This document shows positions 52,202-61,338 of a DNA stretch of 64,000 nucleotides, piece by piece. Numbering within the stretch: position 1 is the first letter of the stretch; each line of letters starts with the position of its first letter. The stretch lies in NCBI RefSeq assembly GCF_009688945.1, contig NZ_AP021874.1:620001-684000 (forward strand). The letters run 5' to 3'. The stretch is from Desulfosarcina alkanivorans. Its GTDB lineage: Bacteria; Desulfobacterota; Desulfobacteria; Desulfobacterales; Desulfosarcinaceae. The notes under the pieces were generated by a model. It was not told where the DNA came from and ran no database searches. It was given only the letters and a program-made list of their open reading frames with translations. The translations under genes and the position numbers were made by a program.

Positions 52202-53689
52202 TCAGCCGCCGGTCGAAATAGGCATGCCCATGATGGGCCAGAGCACTTTGACGGCAAATGCGGTGACCACCATCAGAATAATACTGGCCGGTATTCCCCA
52301 AAGGAAAAATTCTCCGGTGGTGAACTGCTTGGAGTCGTAGGCGATGGCATTGGGGGCGGCGCCCACCAGCAGGAGGAAGGGCATGCCGGCCACCACCAGG
52401 GAGGCAAACAGAATGACCTCGCCGGATACGCCCAAGTAGGGGGCAATCACCAGGGCCACCGGCAGCGAGATGGCGATGGCTGCCACGTTCATGATGAAGT
52501 TGGTCATCATCATGACGAAAAAGGCGATGCTCATCACGAAGACGAATCCGGTGGATTCCTTGAACATGGTCAGCCAGTTCACGGCCATCCATTCGGCCGC
52601 GCCGGTCTGCCAGAGACAGAAACCGATGCTCATGGCGCCGGCAAACAACAGGATGATGTTCCAGGGAATCTCTTCCAGGTCATTGATATCCAAAAGACCG
52701 GTGGCAAAGAAGAGAACGGTTGATGTGAGCAATACGGCGGTCTTATGGGGCGGTGTGAAATCGGGCATGGTGGATTTCATCACGGCCGATACGCCCAGTA
52801 CCAGAATGGCGGTCCCCACGATGACCGCGGCAATTACTTCACTTCTGGAGATGCGTCCCATCTCCTCGCTCAGCCGTTTGGCCTTTTCTCTCAGCCCGGG
52901 GATGGTCTTTTTTTCCGGTTTCATGACCACCATGAAAAAGCCCCACAGGAGGAAGGTCATCAGCCAGCCGATGGGCGCCATGTAGTAGGACAGTTCGAAG
53001 AAGCCCACGGTCTTTCCGGCGACCTCGTTGAAAAAGCCCAGGGCCACGGCGCCGCGGGCCGCGCCCAGCAGGGTGACGATGGAACCGGCGCCGGCAATGT
53101 AGGCCATACCGATAAAAAGGCCCTTGCCGAATTTGGTCGGCTTGTCCCCTTCACCGTACATGGCGTAGATGGCTACCAGCAGCGGATAGATGGTGGCCGC
53201 CACTGCCGTATGCGCCATGATGTGGGTCAGGGCAGCGGTGAGGACGAAACAGCCCAGATAGATCATGCTGGTTTTTTCACCCACGATGCCCAGCATCTTG
53301 TAGGCGATCCGGCGGGTCAGTCCGGTTTTGGTAAACACCAGGCCGACCACGATGGAACCGAAGATAAACAGCACGCTCGGGTCCATGAAATCCTTGAACG
53401 CATCCTTGGCCGGGCGGATAAAGAAAAGCACCTGCAGAATGCCGATGGTCAGGCTGGTCACGCCGATGGGCACCACCTCGAAGACCCACCAGGTGGCGGC
53501 CAGCAGAAACACCGCCAACGCGCCCTTTCCTTCCGGTGAGAGGGCAAAGGCTTTTCCTTCGGGGTCGAGGGCGGCCGGCCAGGGCGGCGAATAGTAAACA
53601 ATGACGAACAGAATGATACCGATGGCCATAAACAGATATTTTTTCCAGCCAAGCCCGAGTGCCGGGGTCGCTGCTGCGTCGCTACTCAT
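52202..53689 (-). CDS. DASS/SLC13-family transporter
   Basis: A 495-residue protein with about twelve hydrophobic segments; unlike the other two DASS proteins of the window it has no large loop after TM1. First-half motif AGAGSIVTLLGAARGAVALG and second-half motif LVGAAPNAIAYDSKQF occupy the hairpin positions. The proteins of this branch transport dicarboxylates or sulfate with sodium; the substrate is open. GAGGAG precedes the ATG. It is flanked on both sides by genes of CBS proteins on the same strand, the sort of layout expected for nucleotide-regulated uptake. Confidence 0.9.
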   Translation of the reverse strand: MSSDAAATPALGLGWKKYLFMAIGIILFVIVYYSPPWPAALDPEGKAFALSPEGKGALAVFLLAATWWVFEVVPIGVTSLTIGILQVLFFIRPAKDAFKDFMDPSVLFIFGSIVVGLVFTKTGLTRRIAYKMLGIVGEKTSMIYLGCFVLTAALTHIMAHTAVAATIYPLLVAIYAMYGEGDKPTKFGKGLFIGMAYIAGAGSIVTLLGAARGAVALGFFNEVAGKTVGFFELSYYMAPIGWLMTFLLWGFFMVVMKPEKKTIPGLREKAKRLSEEMGRISRSEVIAAVIVGTAILVLGVSAVMKSTMPDFTPPHKTAVLLTSTVLFFATGLLDINDLEEIPWNIILLFAGAMSIGFCLWQTGAAEWMAVNWLTMFKESTGFVFVMSIAFFVMMMTNFIMNVAAIAISLPVALVIAPYLGVSGEVILFASLVVAGMPFLLLVGAAPNAIAYDSKQFTTGEFFLWGIPASIILMVVTAFAVKVLWPIMGMPISTGG

Positions 53690-53743
53690 TTATACTCTCC
53701 TCTATTACAGACATAATTCTTGCAGGACTCAAGTCGTTTCCAG

Positions 53744-54298
53744 TTATAACGCACAGGCAATAATGGCATCGCAGACAACCTCAACCGCATCGGTGAGCCT
53801 CAACACACCGACTACGTGGTCATCTTTGGTCACCAGCAGGGACTGATGGTGGCCCAGGACGAGTTGATGAATGGCCTGGCCCAGGGGGGCATCCGGTTCG
53901 ATCATCTGGCTCTCTTTGGGCGTGGCCATAAAGGTCTTGACTTTAATCTGTGCTGCTTTCTGGCATATCTGATCCATCGGGTCCTGCCACAGCTTCATGG
54001 ATTCGAAGATGGCTTTCTGGTATTTGCGGGTGAATCCCATGTGCATGGGCCCCGTGTCGGAGAACATGTCATCATATTTGGGTTCGAGCGCTTTCAAAAT
54101 GGCGTGCATATTGACTTTGCCGACGACATGCTGGTCAGCATCAATGATCAAAATCGCCCGGTGTCGAAATTTTTCCTGGTCAAAGTCCGCATGGGACCTT
54201 TTCAAGGCTGCCACAGCATCGCTGAGGGTGGCGTCTTCCGATACCGTCGCGTATTCCGACAACGGCACCATCAGGTCTTTTACCAGTTTTGTTTTCAA
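53744..54298 (-). CDS. CBS-pair protein (TTG start)
   Basis: A 184-residue CBS protein opening KTKLVKDLMVPLSEYATV and ending VVGVLRLTDAVEVV. Start chosen at the TTG with AGAGGAGG six bases upstream; an open upstream extension of 43 residues has no counterpart in its paralogues. It shares with the protein at 54763 the insert KxMGFTRKYQKAIFE-like helix between the CBS motifs. Transcribed ahead of the DASS transporter with a gap of about 55 bases and divergent from the CBS gene at 54763. Confidence 0.82.
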   Translation of the reverse strand: MKTKLVKDLMVPLSEYATVSEDATLSDAVAALKRSHADFDQEKFRHRAILIIDADQHVVGKVNMHAILKALEPKYDDMFSDTGPMHMGFTRKYQKAIFESMKLWQDPMDQICQKAAQIKVKTFMATPKESQMIEPDAPLGQAIHQLVLGHHQSLLVTKDDHVVGVLRLTDAVEVVCDAIIACAL

Positions 54299-54762
54299 TA
54301 TGGTCCTCCTCTCTTCGTTATTATTCGATCGGGAATCGATACCCGTTTTAATCGCCTTGAATGGGGCGGAAGGAAGTAAAATTAGGAACGCCAGCGGTTG
54401 TCTACCATAGGGGCGGGGCAAGATCAAGAGATTGGTGCCGCCGGTAATTGGTCTGCCTGCTACGCCAGGGATCTATTGCTGTGAAGGCGGATCGGCGCGC
54501 ACCATTGCCCTTCCGCAAACCAGAGCAGAAAAAGGTGGTCAACAGGGAACTGGAGCGGACCAACCTGACCGATCAGATGAACAAAAGGTTGCGATTGATT
54601 TGATGTTTCATTTATGGTAGTTAGCCGATATTCCAACGAAGATAGGCTTGCCTGCCAGACGATATTTCGTCAGGTGGGCCGAACCTTCCGGCATTTCGGA
54701 GGATTGATCGAACCGTCCGTTTTTCGGTTGGTATCACAAAAATAACAACAGGGAGGCGTTCA
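54299..54762. other. Divergent intergenic region between two CBS genes
   Basis: About 460 bases. Neither the sigma-54 element nor the TTTACA palindrome seen elsewhere occurs here. No gene with a ribosome-binding site is visible; promoters for both directions are presumably sigma-70 type but not identifiable by eye. Confidence 0.4.
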
Positions 54763-55341
54763 GTGAAAAACTTCTTCGTCAAGGACTTGATGGTTCCGAT
54801 TTCGGAATACGCCACCGTTCCGGAAGGGGCCACCCTCTATGAGGCGGTGCTTGCATTGGAAAAAGCGCAGGAAAAGTATCAGCAAAGCCGCTACTCCCAT
54901 CGTGCCGTTTTGATTCTGGACAGCAAAAAGCGGGTTATCGGAAAACTCAGCCAGATGGACTTTCTCTGTGCCCTCGAACCCAGTGATGCCAATCTGGAAC
55001 AGATCAGAAAATTCAACCAGTTCGGGTTCACCCGCAAAGCCATCGCCCTTCAGCAGGAAGAATACTTGAAAAACTCTCCTCCGATCCTGGATGTGTATTC
55101 CGCGGCGGCGAAGTTGAACGTCACGGAACTCATGCAGCAGCCCACCGAGGGGGAGTACGTGGATGAAAACACATCCGTTGACATGGCGCTGCATCAGCTG
55201 ACTGCTGGCTCAAACCTGTCGTTGCTGGTGACCCGGGGCGAGGATATCGTGGGTGTATTGCGGCTGGCGGATGTGTTTGCCGCGGTCTTCCATGCCATGA
55301 AGGATTCAGAAAATAAACTATCAGACGGGGCAACAGCATGA
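54763..55341 (+). CDS. CBS-pair protein
   Basis: A 192-residue paralogue of the CBS proteins on the other strand: FFVKDLMVPISEYATVPEG at the start, FGFTRKAIALQQEEYLKN in the helical insert and GVLRLADVFAAVFHAM at the end. The start is GTG with GGGAGG eight bases upstream. Its last four bases overlap the ATG of the beta-helix protein (ATGA), so the two are co-translated and probably act together, the CBS protein sensing adenylates for its partner. Confidence 0.85.
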   Translation: MKNFFVKDLMVPISEYATVPEGATLYEAVLALEKAQEKYQQSRYSHRAVLILDSKKRVIGKLSQMDFLCALEPSDANLEQIRKFNQFGFTRKAIALQQEEYLKNSPPILDVYSAAAKLNVTELMQQPTEGEYVDENTSVDMALHQLTAGSNLSLLVTRGEDIVGVLRLADVFAAVFHAMKDSENKLSDGATA

Positions 55342-56759
55342 AAGAACTTGAAAAACTTTTCGATCGGATAATCCAGCGGGTGAACATCAACCTCCGGGAG
55401 CTTGAATTTGATGTCAATCCCGTGGTGAGCCAATTGGTTCCAACCGGACAGATGACCAAGTTTTATGCCTTTTACGGGATCACCCCGCACCATCCCCTGA
55501 ACCTGATCTTCAAACATTCCAACCTCTCCGGCAGTTATTTTCTGGGGCGATGCCGGGTGACCAACTCCCTGCTTTACAAAAGCGACATCCGCGGCGACGA
55601 GTTGAAAAAAAAGGGCGACCTGTTTCAATACCAGGAGTTCAATATCCCGGTGGACCAGGATGAAGAGATCCGGATCGATGACAGTTTTCTGATCAAGACC
55701 CTGGTCCACAACTTTTCCCATGATCCGGAGACCCTGGAACGATTTTTTATCCGCGATACCGTTTCCACGCACTATGCCAACATCCACGGATCGCCTTCCG
55801 ACGGCTGTTACCTGGGACCGTTTTCGACGGTGGACCTGACCACCATGAGAGACTGTGTCATCGGTGCTTACGCCTATGTGCAGGCCGGTGAAATCAGCCA
55901 TCTGAATGTCGATCCGGGTACCGTATGGGTGCGTAAGCCGGGCGATTTCAACTTCATGTACCGCTATCCCCTGAGCCAGCTGAACAATTACATCTACTTT
56001 GCGGCCGGCAGTCCGCCCCAGGGCATTTTCATGGATTTTGTCGAAGATCGCAAGGAAGCCTTTCAACGGGTGTTCAATGTCGTCAATATCGAAAGCCCGG
56101 TGTCGGTTCCGGCCACGGCATCACTGGACCGCTTCGCCGTGATCAAACCCAAAACGAATATAGGGGATAACGTGCTGGTGGCCCAGCGTGCTTTTCTTCA
56201 GAACTCCACCCTCGGTAAAGGGGCCAACGCCCAGGAGAACTGCTACATTATCAATTCCACGCTGGAGGGAGAAAATGTGACGGCCCACGGGGCCAAGATT
56301 ATCGACGCGGATATGGGCAACCATGTTTTTGTGGGATTCAACAGCTTTTTGCGGGGACGCCCGGATGCAAGGCTGACCATTGGAAAAGAGAGCGTTGTGA
56401 TGCCCCACACCATCGTCGATATCAGAAAACCGTTGACGGTGCCGCCCGGCAGCCTGGTGTGGGGGTTGGTGAGAAACCAGGACGAACTCGAAGCCAACAG
56501 CATGTCACTGAAGGACTTTTCCAAAATAAAAACCCGTTTGAGCAAAGGCAACATGCTCTTCGAGGGCAGCGGGACCAGTTTCGTCACTGCCTTCCAGGAG
56601 CGGATTCACCACATTCTGGAAGCCAACGGCGCTTTTTACGATGGCAATCTGAATCGCGGGCACGCCCAGCGAAACCAGAATATTTCCTTCAATACCATCC
56701 AGCCCTACCCGGAAGGGGACAAGGAAGGGATGTACCCGACCATCATTATCCAGCCATAA
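55338..56759 (+). CDS. Large left-handed beta-helix (hexapeptide-repeat) protein
   Basis: A 473-residue protein with hexapeptide-type repeats in the C-terminal half, for example VIKPKTNIGDNVLVAQRAF, STLGKGANAQENCYI and EGENVTAHGAKIIDADMGNH, ending with VMPHTIVDIRKPLTVPPGS. Such coils form trimeric acyl- or nucleotidyl-transferases or carbonic anhydrases. The N-terminal 240 residues resemble DUF4954-like proteins and hold a second possible coil. No acceptor-binding signature was recognised. It overlaps the CBS gene, which suggests nucleotide control, and is followed by a strong terminator. Confidence 0.7.
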   Translation: MKELEKLFDRIIQRVNINLRELEFDVNPVVSQLVPTGQMTKFYAFYGITPHHPLNLIFKHSNLSGSYFLGRCRVTNSLLYKSDIRGDELKKKGDLFQYQEFNIPVDQDEEIRIDDSFLIKTLVHNFSHDPETLERFFIRDTVSTHYANIHGSPSDGCYLGPFSTVDLTTMRDCVIGAYAYVQAGEISHLNVDPGTVWVRKPGDFNFMYRYPLSQLNNYIYFAAGSPPQGIFMDFVEDRKEAFQRVFNVVNIESPVSVPATASLDRFAVIKPKTNIGDNVLVAQRAFLQNSTLGKGANAQENCYIINSTLEGENVTAHGAKIIDADMGNHVFVGFNSFLRGRPDARLTIGKESVVMPHTIVDIRKPLTVPPGSLVWGLVRNQDELEANSMSLKDFSKIKTRLSKGNMLFEGSGTSFVTAFQERIHHILEANGAFYDGNLNRGHAQRNQNISFNTIQPYPEGDKEGMYPTIIIQP

Positions 56760-56760
56760 A

Positions 56761-56802
56761 ACAGCAGGGTCCTGTCTTTCAGGACAGGACCCTGCTGTTT
56801 TT
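56761..56802 (+). terminator. Rho-independent terminator
   Basis: Perfect 16-bp stem ACAGCAGGGTCCTGTC/GACAGGACCCTGCTGT with loop TTTCAG and a T-run, starting two bases after the stop of the beta-helix gene. Confidence 0.9.
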
Positions 56803-56883
56803 ATCCGTTTTCTTCTTGATGAAATCGTTAAAAGCGTTTCCAGGCCACACCTGGCCATATATCCGAAAGGAACCGAAAAGGCG

Positions 56884-56940
56884 TTGGAGCGGCTTCCAGC
56901 CGCGATGCAAAGGGATGATCGCGGCTGGAAGCCGCTCCAA
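56884..56940. repeat. 23-bp perfect inverted repeat abutting the group II intron
   Basis: Arms 56884-56906 (starting TTGGAGCGGCTTCC) and 56918-56940 (ending GGAAGCCGCTCCAA) are exact reverse complements around an 11-base loop. The right arm ends at the base before the intron. It is separate from the gene terminator at 56761. Confidence 0.8.
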
Positions 56941-58800
56941 GTGCGCCCGTGAGCGCACGATGTCAAAGAGGTGCAAGTTCTCTTCAGGCCTATCGCTCTC
57001 CGGGCCTGTAACCGAAGGTAACTGCGTCGCCGTGAGGCGGGGTGGGAAGCAACCGGAGGTGAACGACCAGTCCGTAGGATGACGAACTCGATTCGGCCGG
57101 GCGTTGCCGGCGAGCCTGCTTGGAGAATGGCGAAGCCTCTACCCGAAGAAAGGGGACCTGCCGAGCTAAGGGGTAGCGTGTTAAAGCTGGGACAGGGGGA
57201 CGTCAGGTGGTTGGAGATGGAATGGTCGGAAGGCGTCGTGGGTAAAGCGGGGAGACCTGTCTGTGGGGTGATGTGGACAGGAGTCAGAGCCTTCATAGTA
57301 CTGCAGCGGCGACTGTCGTGAGAAGCGCGGAGAGCAAACCCGTGCCGAGGGAAGGGAGGCAGGAAGGTGGATGTGTGAAATCCAGTAACAGGCAATGCAC
57401 AAGCTACGTGTCGCCAGTGTCCCGTCGCGGCGGGACTAAACAAGGCACAGAAACCCGAAGTTGGGTGGAAGCCTCGATCTGGACAGAGCGCATGTTGGCG
57501 GCGCTGGAAAACGGCGTCAAAGGAGGCACATGGTTCAGCCTGATCGACAAGGTTGCCCGTCAGCGAACCCTTGAAATCGCGTGGCAGAAGGTCGCCGCAA
57601 ACAAGGGGTCGGCAGGTGTGGACGGCCAGAGTATCGAACGGTTTGGGTACAAGGCGTCGGCTTACCTTGAGGAATTGTCGGAGTCGTTGAAATCGGGAAC
57701 CTATCGCCCCCAGCCGGTCAAGCGCGTGGAGATTCCCAAGGGACCGGGTAAGACCCGCCCACTGGGAATTCCGGTGGTCAAGGACCGCATCGTGCAGACG
57801 GCGTTGAAGTTGGTGATAGAACCGATTTTCGAAAAGGAATTCGAGGAGACGAGCTTTGGCTTCCGACCGGGGCGCGGTTGCAAGAGCGCCCTTCGAGAGG
57901 TGGACCGCCTGATTAAGAATGGCTGCACCCATGTCGTGGATGCGGACCTGGCGAGCTACTTCGACACCATTGCCCATGACCGGTTGATGGCGCTGGTGGA
58001 AACGCGCATCAGCGACGGGCGGGTTCTCGACCTGATTCACGGGTATCTCAAACAGGATATCATCAGCGAGCTCAAGCGATGGACGCCGATTGGTGGCACG
58101 CCGCAAGGTGCGGTTATCAGCCCGCTGTTGGCGAACCTGTACCTGCATCCGCTGGACCGTCTGATGCGGTCCAAAGGGTACCGCATGGTGCGTTATGCCG
58201 ATGACTTTGTCGTGATGTGCCCGAGCCCGGAGACGGCTCAATCGGCGCTGGCCGTTATAAACGCCTGGGTAGCGGCAAACGGTCTGACCTTGCATCCGGA
58301 CAAAACCCACGTGGGGGATTGCACGGTACCGGGGCAAGGCTTCGAGTTTCTGGGATATCGGTTCGAGGCTGGAAGACGATGGGTCCGCCGCAAAAGTTTG
58401 AACGCCTTGCGGGATCGCATTCGGACCAAGACCCGGCGCACGCGAGGAAACAGCCTCAAACACATTATTGAGGACCTGAACCCGATGCTGCGTGGGTGGT
58501 TTGGTTATTTCAAACATGCGAATTCCAATGAGTTCAAATCGGTCGATGGATTTATCCGTCGTCGGCTTCGATCGGTGCTACGGAAACAGCAGAAGCGTCC
58601 TGGAATGGGTCAATGCCGTAAAGACCATACCCGCTGGCCGAATGCTTTCTTTGCTGAGCGTGGGCTTTTCACCATGACCGAAGCCCATGCACTGGCAAGC
58701 CAATCACGATGTTGAAACCACCGACTGGAGAGCCGTGTGCGGGAGAACCGCACGCACGGTTCGGAGGGCGGGGAGGGCGACGGCCCTTCCCGACCCCTAT
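56941..58800 (+). mobile_element. Group II intron with encoded reverse transcriptase
   Basis: The 5-prime end GTGCGCCCGTGAGCGCAC fits the GTGYG boundary. Domain V is at 58730-58763 (GAGCCGTGTGCGGGAG, then AACCGCACGCACGGTTC), with the AGC triad in the right place. Domain VI follows, and the candidate branch A is at 58793, eight bases from the 3-prime end CCCCTAT, giving the AY boundary at 58800. The ribozyme's domains I-III lie in 56941-57374 and the RT sits in domain IV. Insertion directly after a stem-loop is typical of group IIC introns. Confidence 0.85.
57375..58715 (+). CDS. ltrA: Group II intron reverse transcriptase/maturase
   Basis: A 446-residue RT: RT-0/1 region ANKGSAGVDGQSIERFG, GKTRPLGIPVVKDRIVQ, SFGFRPGRGCKSALREV, catalytic YADD in MVRYADDFVVM, and FEFLGYRFEAGRRWV, then a maturase X domain with MLRGWFGYFKHANS. 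It ends at the X/D region (FAERGLFTMTEAHAL) without an HNH endonuclease domain, so mobility would use single-stranded or stem-loop target DNA. GTG with a purine-rich GGAAGGTGG ahead is preferred; a longer ATG-started frame reaches into the structured RNA. The frame is intact. Confidence 0.9.
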   Translation: MKSSNRQCTSYVSPVSRRGGTKQGTETRSWVEASIWTERMLAALENGVKGGTWFSLIDKVARQRTLEIAWQKVAANKGSAGVDGQSIERFGYKASAYLEELSESLKSGTYRPQPVKRVEIPKGPGKTRPLGIPVVKDRIVQTALKLVIEPIFEKEFEETSFGFRPGRGCKSALREVDRLIKNGCTHVVDADLASYFDTIAHDRLMALVETRISDGRVLDLIHGYLKQDIISELKRWTPIGGTPQGAVISPLLANLYLHPLDRLMRSKGYRMVRYADDFVVMCPSPETAQSALAVINAWVAANGLTLHPDKTHVGDCTVPGQGFEFLGYRFEAGRRWVRRKSLNALRDRIRTKTRRTRGNSLKHIIEDLNPMLRGWFGYFKHANSNEFKSVDGFIRRRLRSVLRKQQKRPGMGQCRKDHTRWPNAFFAERGLFTMTEAHALASQSRC

Positions 58801-59031
58801 CGAAAAACGACCCAGTTCTGATAAGTTCCTTAAACGTAACCCTTGCAAAAACTTCCCGCTTTTTCCCTAAATTTCCTTGGTGTCCGTCCAGAAAGGGTAG
58901 ATTTCGGTTCCCCGATAAACGGGATCTGCGACACGCCAGGGCCGCAGCGAGTTCGACACCGGAGGCGCAGCAGCGCTACGTCTATGATTTCAAAGGACGA
59001 GAACGCCGGCTTGGGGCAAAAGAGGCCTTTT
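58801..59031. other. Intergenic region 3-prime of the intron
   Basis: About 230 bases of exon-side sequence between the intron and the end of the Hyf-like operon. No gene or clear terminator is seen. Confidence 0.4.
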
Positions 59032-59775
59032 CTATTTGAAAAAATTCAACAATGCATGCAAATTGGTCATCGGGTGAGGCGGGCAGCCGGGGATGAACAG
59101 ATCCACCGGCAGCAGGCTATCCAGTCCTTCGGTGATTTCCTTGCTGCCCCGGAAGGGACCGCCGGAAAGGGTGCAGCTGCCGACGGCGATCACGACCCGG
59201 GGTTCGGGGGTGGCCTCATAGGTCTGCAGCAGGGCGGTTTTCATGTTGCGTGATATGGGGCCGGTCACAACAATGCCGTCGGCATGGCGCGGTGAGGCCA
59301 CGAAGTTGATGCCGAATCGGGCCAGGTCGAAAAACGGGGTGGCCAGCACGTTCAGATCCGCCTCACAGGCATTGCAGCCGGCAGCCGACACCTGGCGAAG
59401 CTGGAGGGAGCGGCCAAACAGCTTTTTAAAATGCCCCCGGGAATGGTCGGCAAGTGCAGGGATGCTGCCCGTGGTGACGAGGTGCTCCTTTTCGGCAACG
59501 GCGATGGCAAAATCCTGGGTAAAGGTGATGAACCGGCCCTTGGCGACGCGTTCGCAGGTTCCGCAGAATACGCAGCGCCCCATGTCGATGGTCATGGCCG
59601 ACGGATCGATGGCCGCCTGGGGGCAGGCTGCAGCGCAGGCGGCGGCCACGTCCGGCGGCGCATGGGGATCGATTTCCGGCCGACCCCGGTAGCGGGGCAG
59701 CAGCTTGACGGTTTCCTTGGGGTAGCGGGACGTTTTGCATCCCTGTTCGAACCTGTTTTTCAGCACGTTTAACAT
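59032..59775 (-). CDS. Hyf/Nuo-like small subunit (NuoB/HyfI type) with N-terminal ferredoxin-like region
   Basis: A 247-residue protein. The NuoB-type 4Fe-4S (N2-like) ligands are in AAGCNACEADLN, VGSCTLSGGPF and PGCPPHP. The N-terminal 110 residues add a partly degenerate ferredoxin-like segment: CAAACPQAAI and CVFCGTCERV, so probably one 4Fe-4S cluster. This fusion of ferredoxin and NuoB is seen in formate-hydrogenlyase-like and Ehr complexes, where the subunit carries electrons to the NuoD-like large subunit. Last gene of the operon and 50 bases after the large subunit. Soluble, membrane-peripheral. Confidence 0.85.
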   Translation of the reverse strand: MLNVLKNRFEQGCKTSRYPKETVKLLPRYRGRPEIDPHAPPDVAAACAAACPQAAIDPSAMTIDMGRCVFCGTCERVAKGRFITFTQDFAIAVAEKEHLVTTGSIPALADHSRGHFKKLFGRSLQLRQVSAAGCNACEADLNVLATPFFDLARFGINFVASPRHADGIVVTGPISRNMKTALLQTYEATPEPRVVIAVGSCTLSGGPFRGSKEITEGLDSLLPVDLFIPGCPPHPMTNLHALLNFFK

Positions 59776-59826
59776 AATGGATTTGCTCTGCCGTTAGCGA
59801 TGTTATCGAAATACAGCCGTTTTGAT

Positions 59827-61338
59827 TTAAAGATCGAACCCGCAATAGGACAGGTTGTAACTTTTGTTGTTCAGGGGGAAATCGGAAATGCCCGTGTTTC
59901 TCAGGGACATGGAAAGGCCATTCCAGTTGTGGAATGAGGGATCCTTGATTTTGTACCGGCAGATCCCGCCGGCGTCATCGGTGAGCACGCAGTGGGACAG
60001 TTCTCCACGCCAGGCTTCGTTGATGGTGACCACCAGTGAACCGGGTGCCAGCGTGGAAACGCCGGGCACGTCGATGACTTCGGTTTCCACCGGGTCGGAC
60101 AGCAGGGACTCGATGATTGCCATGGACTGCATCACCTCGTCCGCCCTGACCCTGGCCCGGGCATAGACATCTCCTGAGGATTCCGCATTCTCGGGGATAT
60201 CGAGCCGGTCGTAATGCTCGGTGGGAAAGCACCGCCGCCCATCGTAGGGGTTGCCGCAGGCACGCCCCGCCGGGCCCACCAGCCCCAGTTTGTCAGCATC
60301 GGACCGGCTCACGGTGCCGCAGCCTTCAAAACGGGAGCGGACGCTGGAGGTGGAGAAGAGCAGGTCGATGGTGTGCTCGACCTGGGGCTTGAGTTCACTG
60401 ATGCGGTCGGTCAGGTCGCGGCGGTTGGTGTCGTCCATGGGGAAGCGGACGCCGCCCGGTCGAACCAGGCCTTTGCCGAACCGGTTGCCGCACAGCAGCA
60501 GGGACATGTTGAGAAAATCGCCGCGCATGCGGCCGCAGTAATTGGCCGGCGGCAGAAAGGCCACGTCACCGCTCAGGGCGCCCAGGTCGCCCACATGGTT
60601 GGCGATGCGCTCCAGTTCCAACCCGATGGTACGGATGAGTTTAGCACCGTCATCGGTGCGGATGCCGGAAAGGGCCTCCATGGCCTGGGCATGGCAGAGG
60701 CTGTGGCCGACCGAGGTGTCCCCGGCAATATTTTCGGCGATGAACGGCAGCCGCCCGGCATCGGCCGACAGCAGCAGATCTTCAACACCCCGGTGCTGGT
60801 AGCCCAGCTGGATCTCCAGGTTCAGCACCCGTTCGCCGATACAGTTGAAGCGAAAATGGCCCGGCTCGATCACCCCGGCATGCACCGGCCCCACGGCCAC
60901 CTCGTGGATCTCATCCCCCGCCACCGAATAGTAGTCATATCTTCCGGGGATATCTTCCGCATAGTCGTTGCCGAACACATCGCCGACGCCGCGGCAATTG
61001 GCGTGGTAACGAACCATTTTCAACCACGGATGGCCTTCGGGCCGGATCCCGTACTGCTCGGCAATTTCACGTTCGAACATGTGAAAGGGGGCACACCGGG
61101 CCGTCAACGACGGGTAGACCTCCGGGGCGTCACAGGTGGCGGCCATCAGCGCGTCGGTGCGCAGTACGGCAAGGAGCCGGAGGCTGTCTCCGGTCTGGAA
61201 GCCGAAAAACTGGACCACCTTGCCGCCGCCCGCGACGATGTTTACCGCCTGGGTGGAAAAGTCGTCAAAGGAGAGGTGGGGGATGCGTTCGATGGAGACG
61301 GCTTCCCCGTTGGATATGGTTTTGAAAGTCATGGTCAT
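59827..61338 (-). CDS. Hyf-like large subunit, NuoC-NuoD fusion without NiFe ligands
   Basis: A 503-residue fusion of a NuoC-like domain (about 1-140, EIAEQYGIRPEGHPWLKMVRYH) and a NuoD/HyfG-like domain (LEIQLGYQHRGVEDLLL). Where hydrogenases have RxCGxC, it reads FIAENIAGDTSVGHSLC, and at the C-terminus the DPCxSC motif is replaced by a tail ending LSYCGFDL. So no NiFe site can be built and the protein cannot be a hydrogenase as known. It fits the energy-converting-hydrogenase-related (Ehr) group, whose redox partner is unsettled. Its ATG overlaps the stop of the upstream gene (TAATG), with GGAGG seven bases upstream. Start uncertain between two ATGs six bases apart. Confidence 0.85.
   Translation of the reverse strand: MTMTFKTISNGEAVSIERIPHLSFDDFSTQAVNIVAGGGKVVQFFGFQTGDSLRLLAVLRTDALMAATCDAPEVYPSLTARCAPFHMFEREIAEQYGIRPEGHPWLKMVRYHANCRGVGDVFGNDYAEDIPGRYDYYSVAGDEIHEVAVGPVHAGVIEPGHFRFNCIGERVLNLEIQLGYQHRGVEDLLLSADAGRLPFIAENIAGDTSVGHSLCHAQAMEALSGIRTDDGAKLIRTIGLELERIANHVGDLGALSGDVAFLPPANYCGRMRGDFLNMSLLLCGNRFGKGLVRPGGVRFPMDDTNRRDLTDRISELKPQVEHTIDLLFSTSSVRSRFEGCGTVSRSDADKLGLVGPAGRACGNPYDGRRCFPTEHYDRLDIPENAESSGDVYARARVRADEVMQSMAIIESLLSDPVETEVIDVPGVSTLAPGSLVVTINEAWRGELSHCVLTDDAGGICRYKIKDPSFHNWNGLSMSLRNTGISDFPLNNKSYNLSYCGFDL

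Noticed and set aside
54299..54762. Possible sigma-54 element before the CBS-DASS-CBS operon
   Set aside because: Candidate GG/GC pairs are one base off in spacing and no TTTACA palindrome is present, so this operon is not placed in the regulon.
56505..58517. Very long open frame (670 codons) on the minus strand over the intron and beta-helix gene end
   Set aside because: It is antisense to the reverse transcriptase and the ribozyme RNA, crosses a terminator and a perfect hairpin, and has no family-like motif; GC-rich antisense frames stay open by chance.
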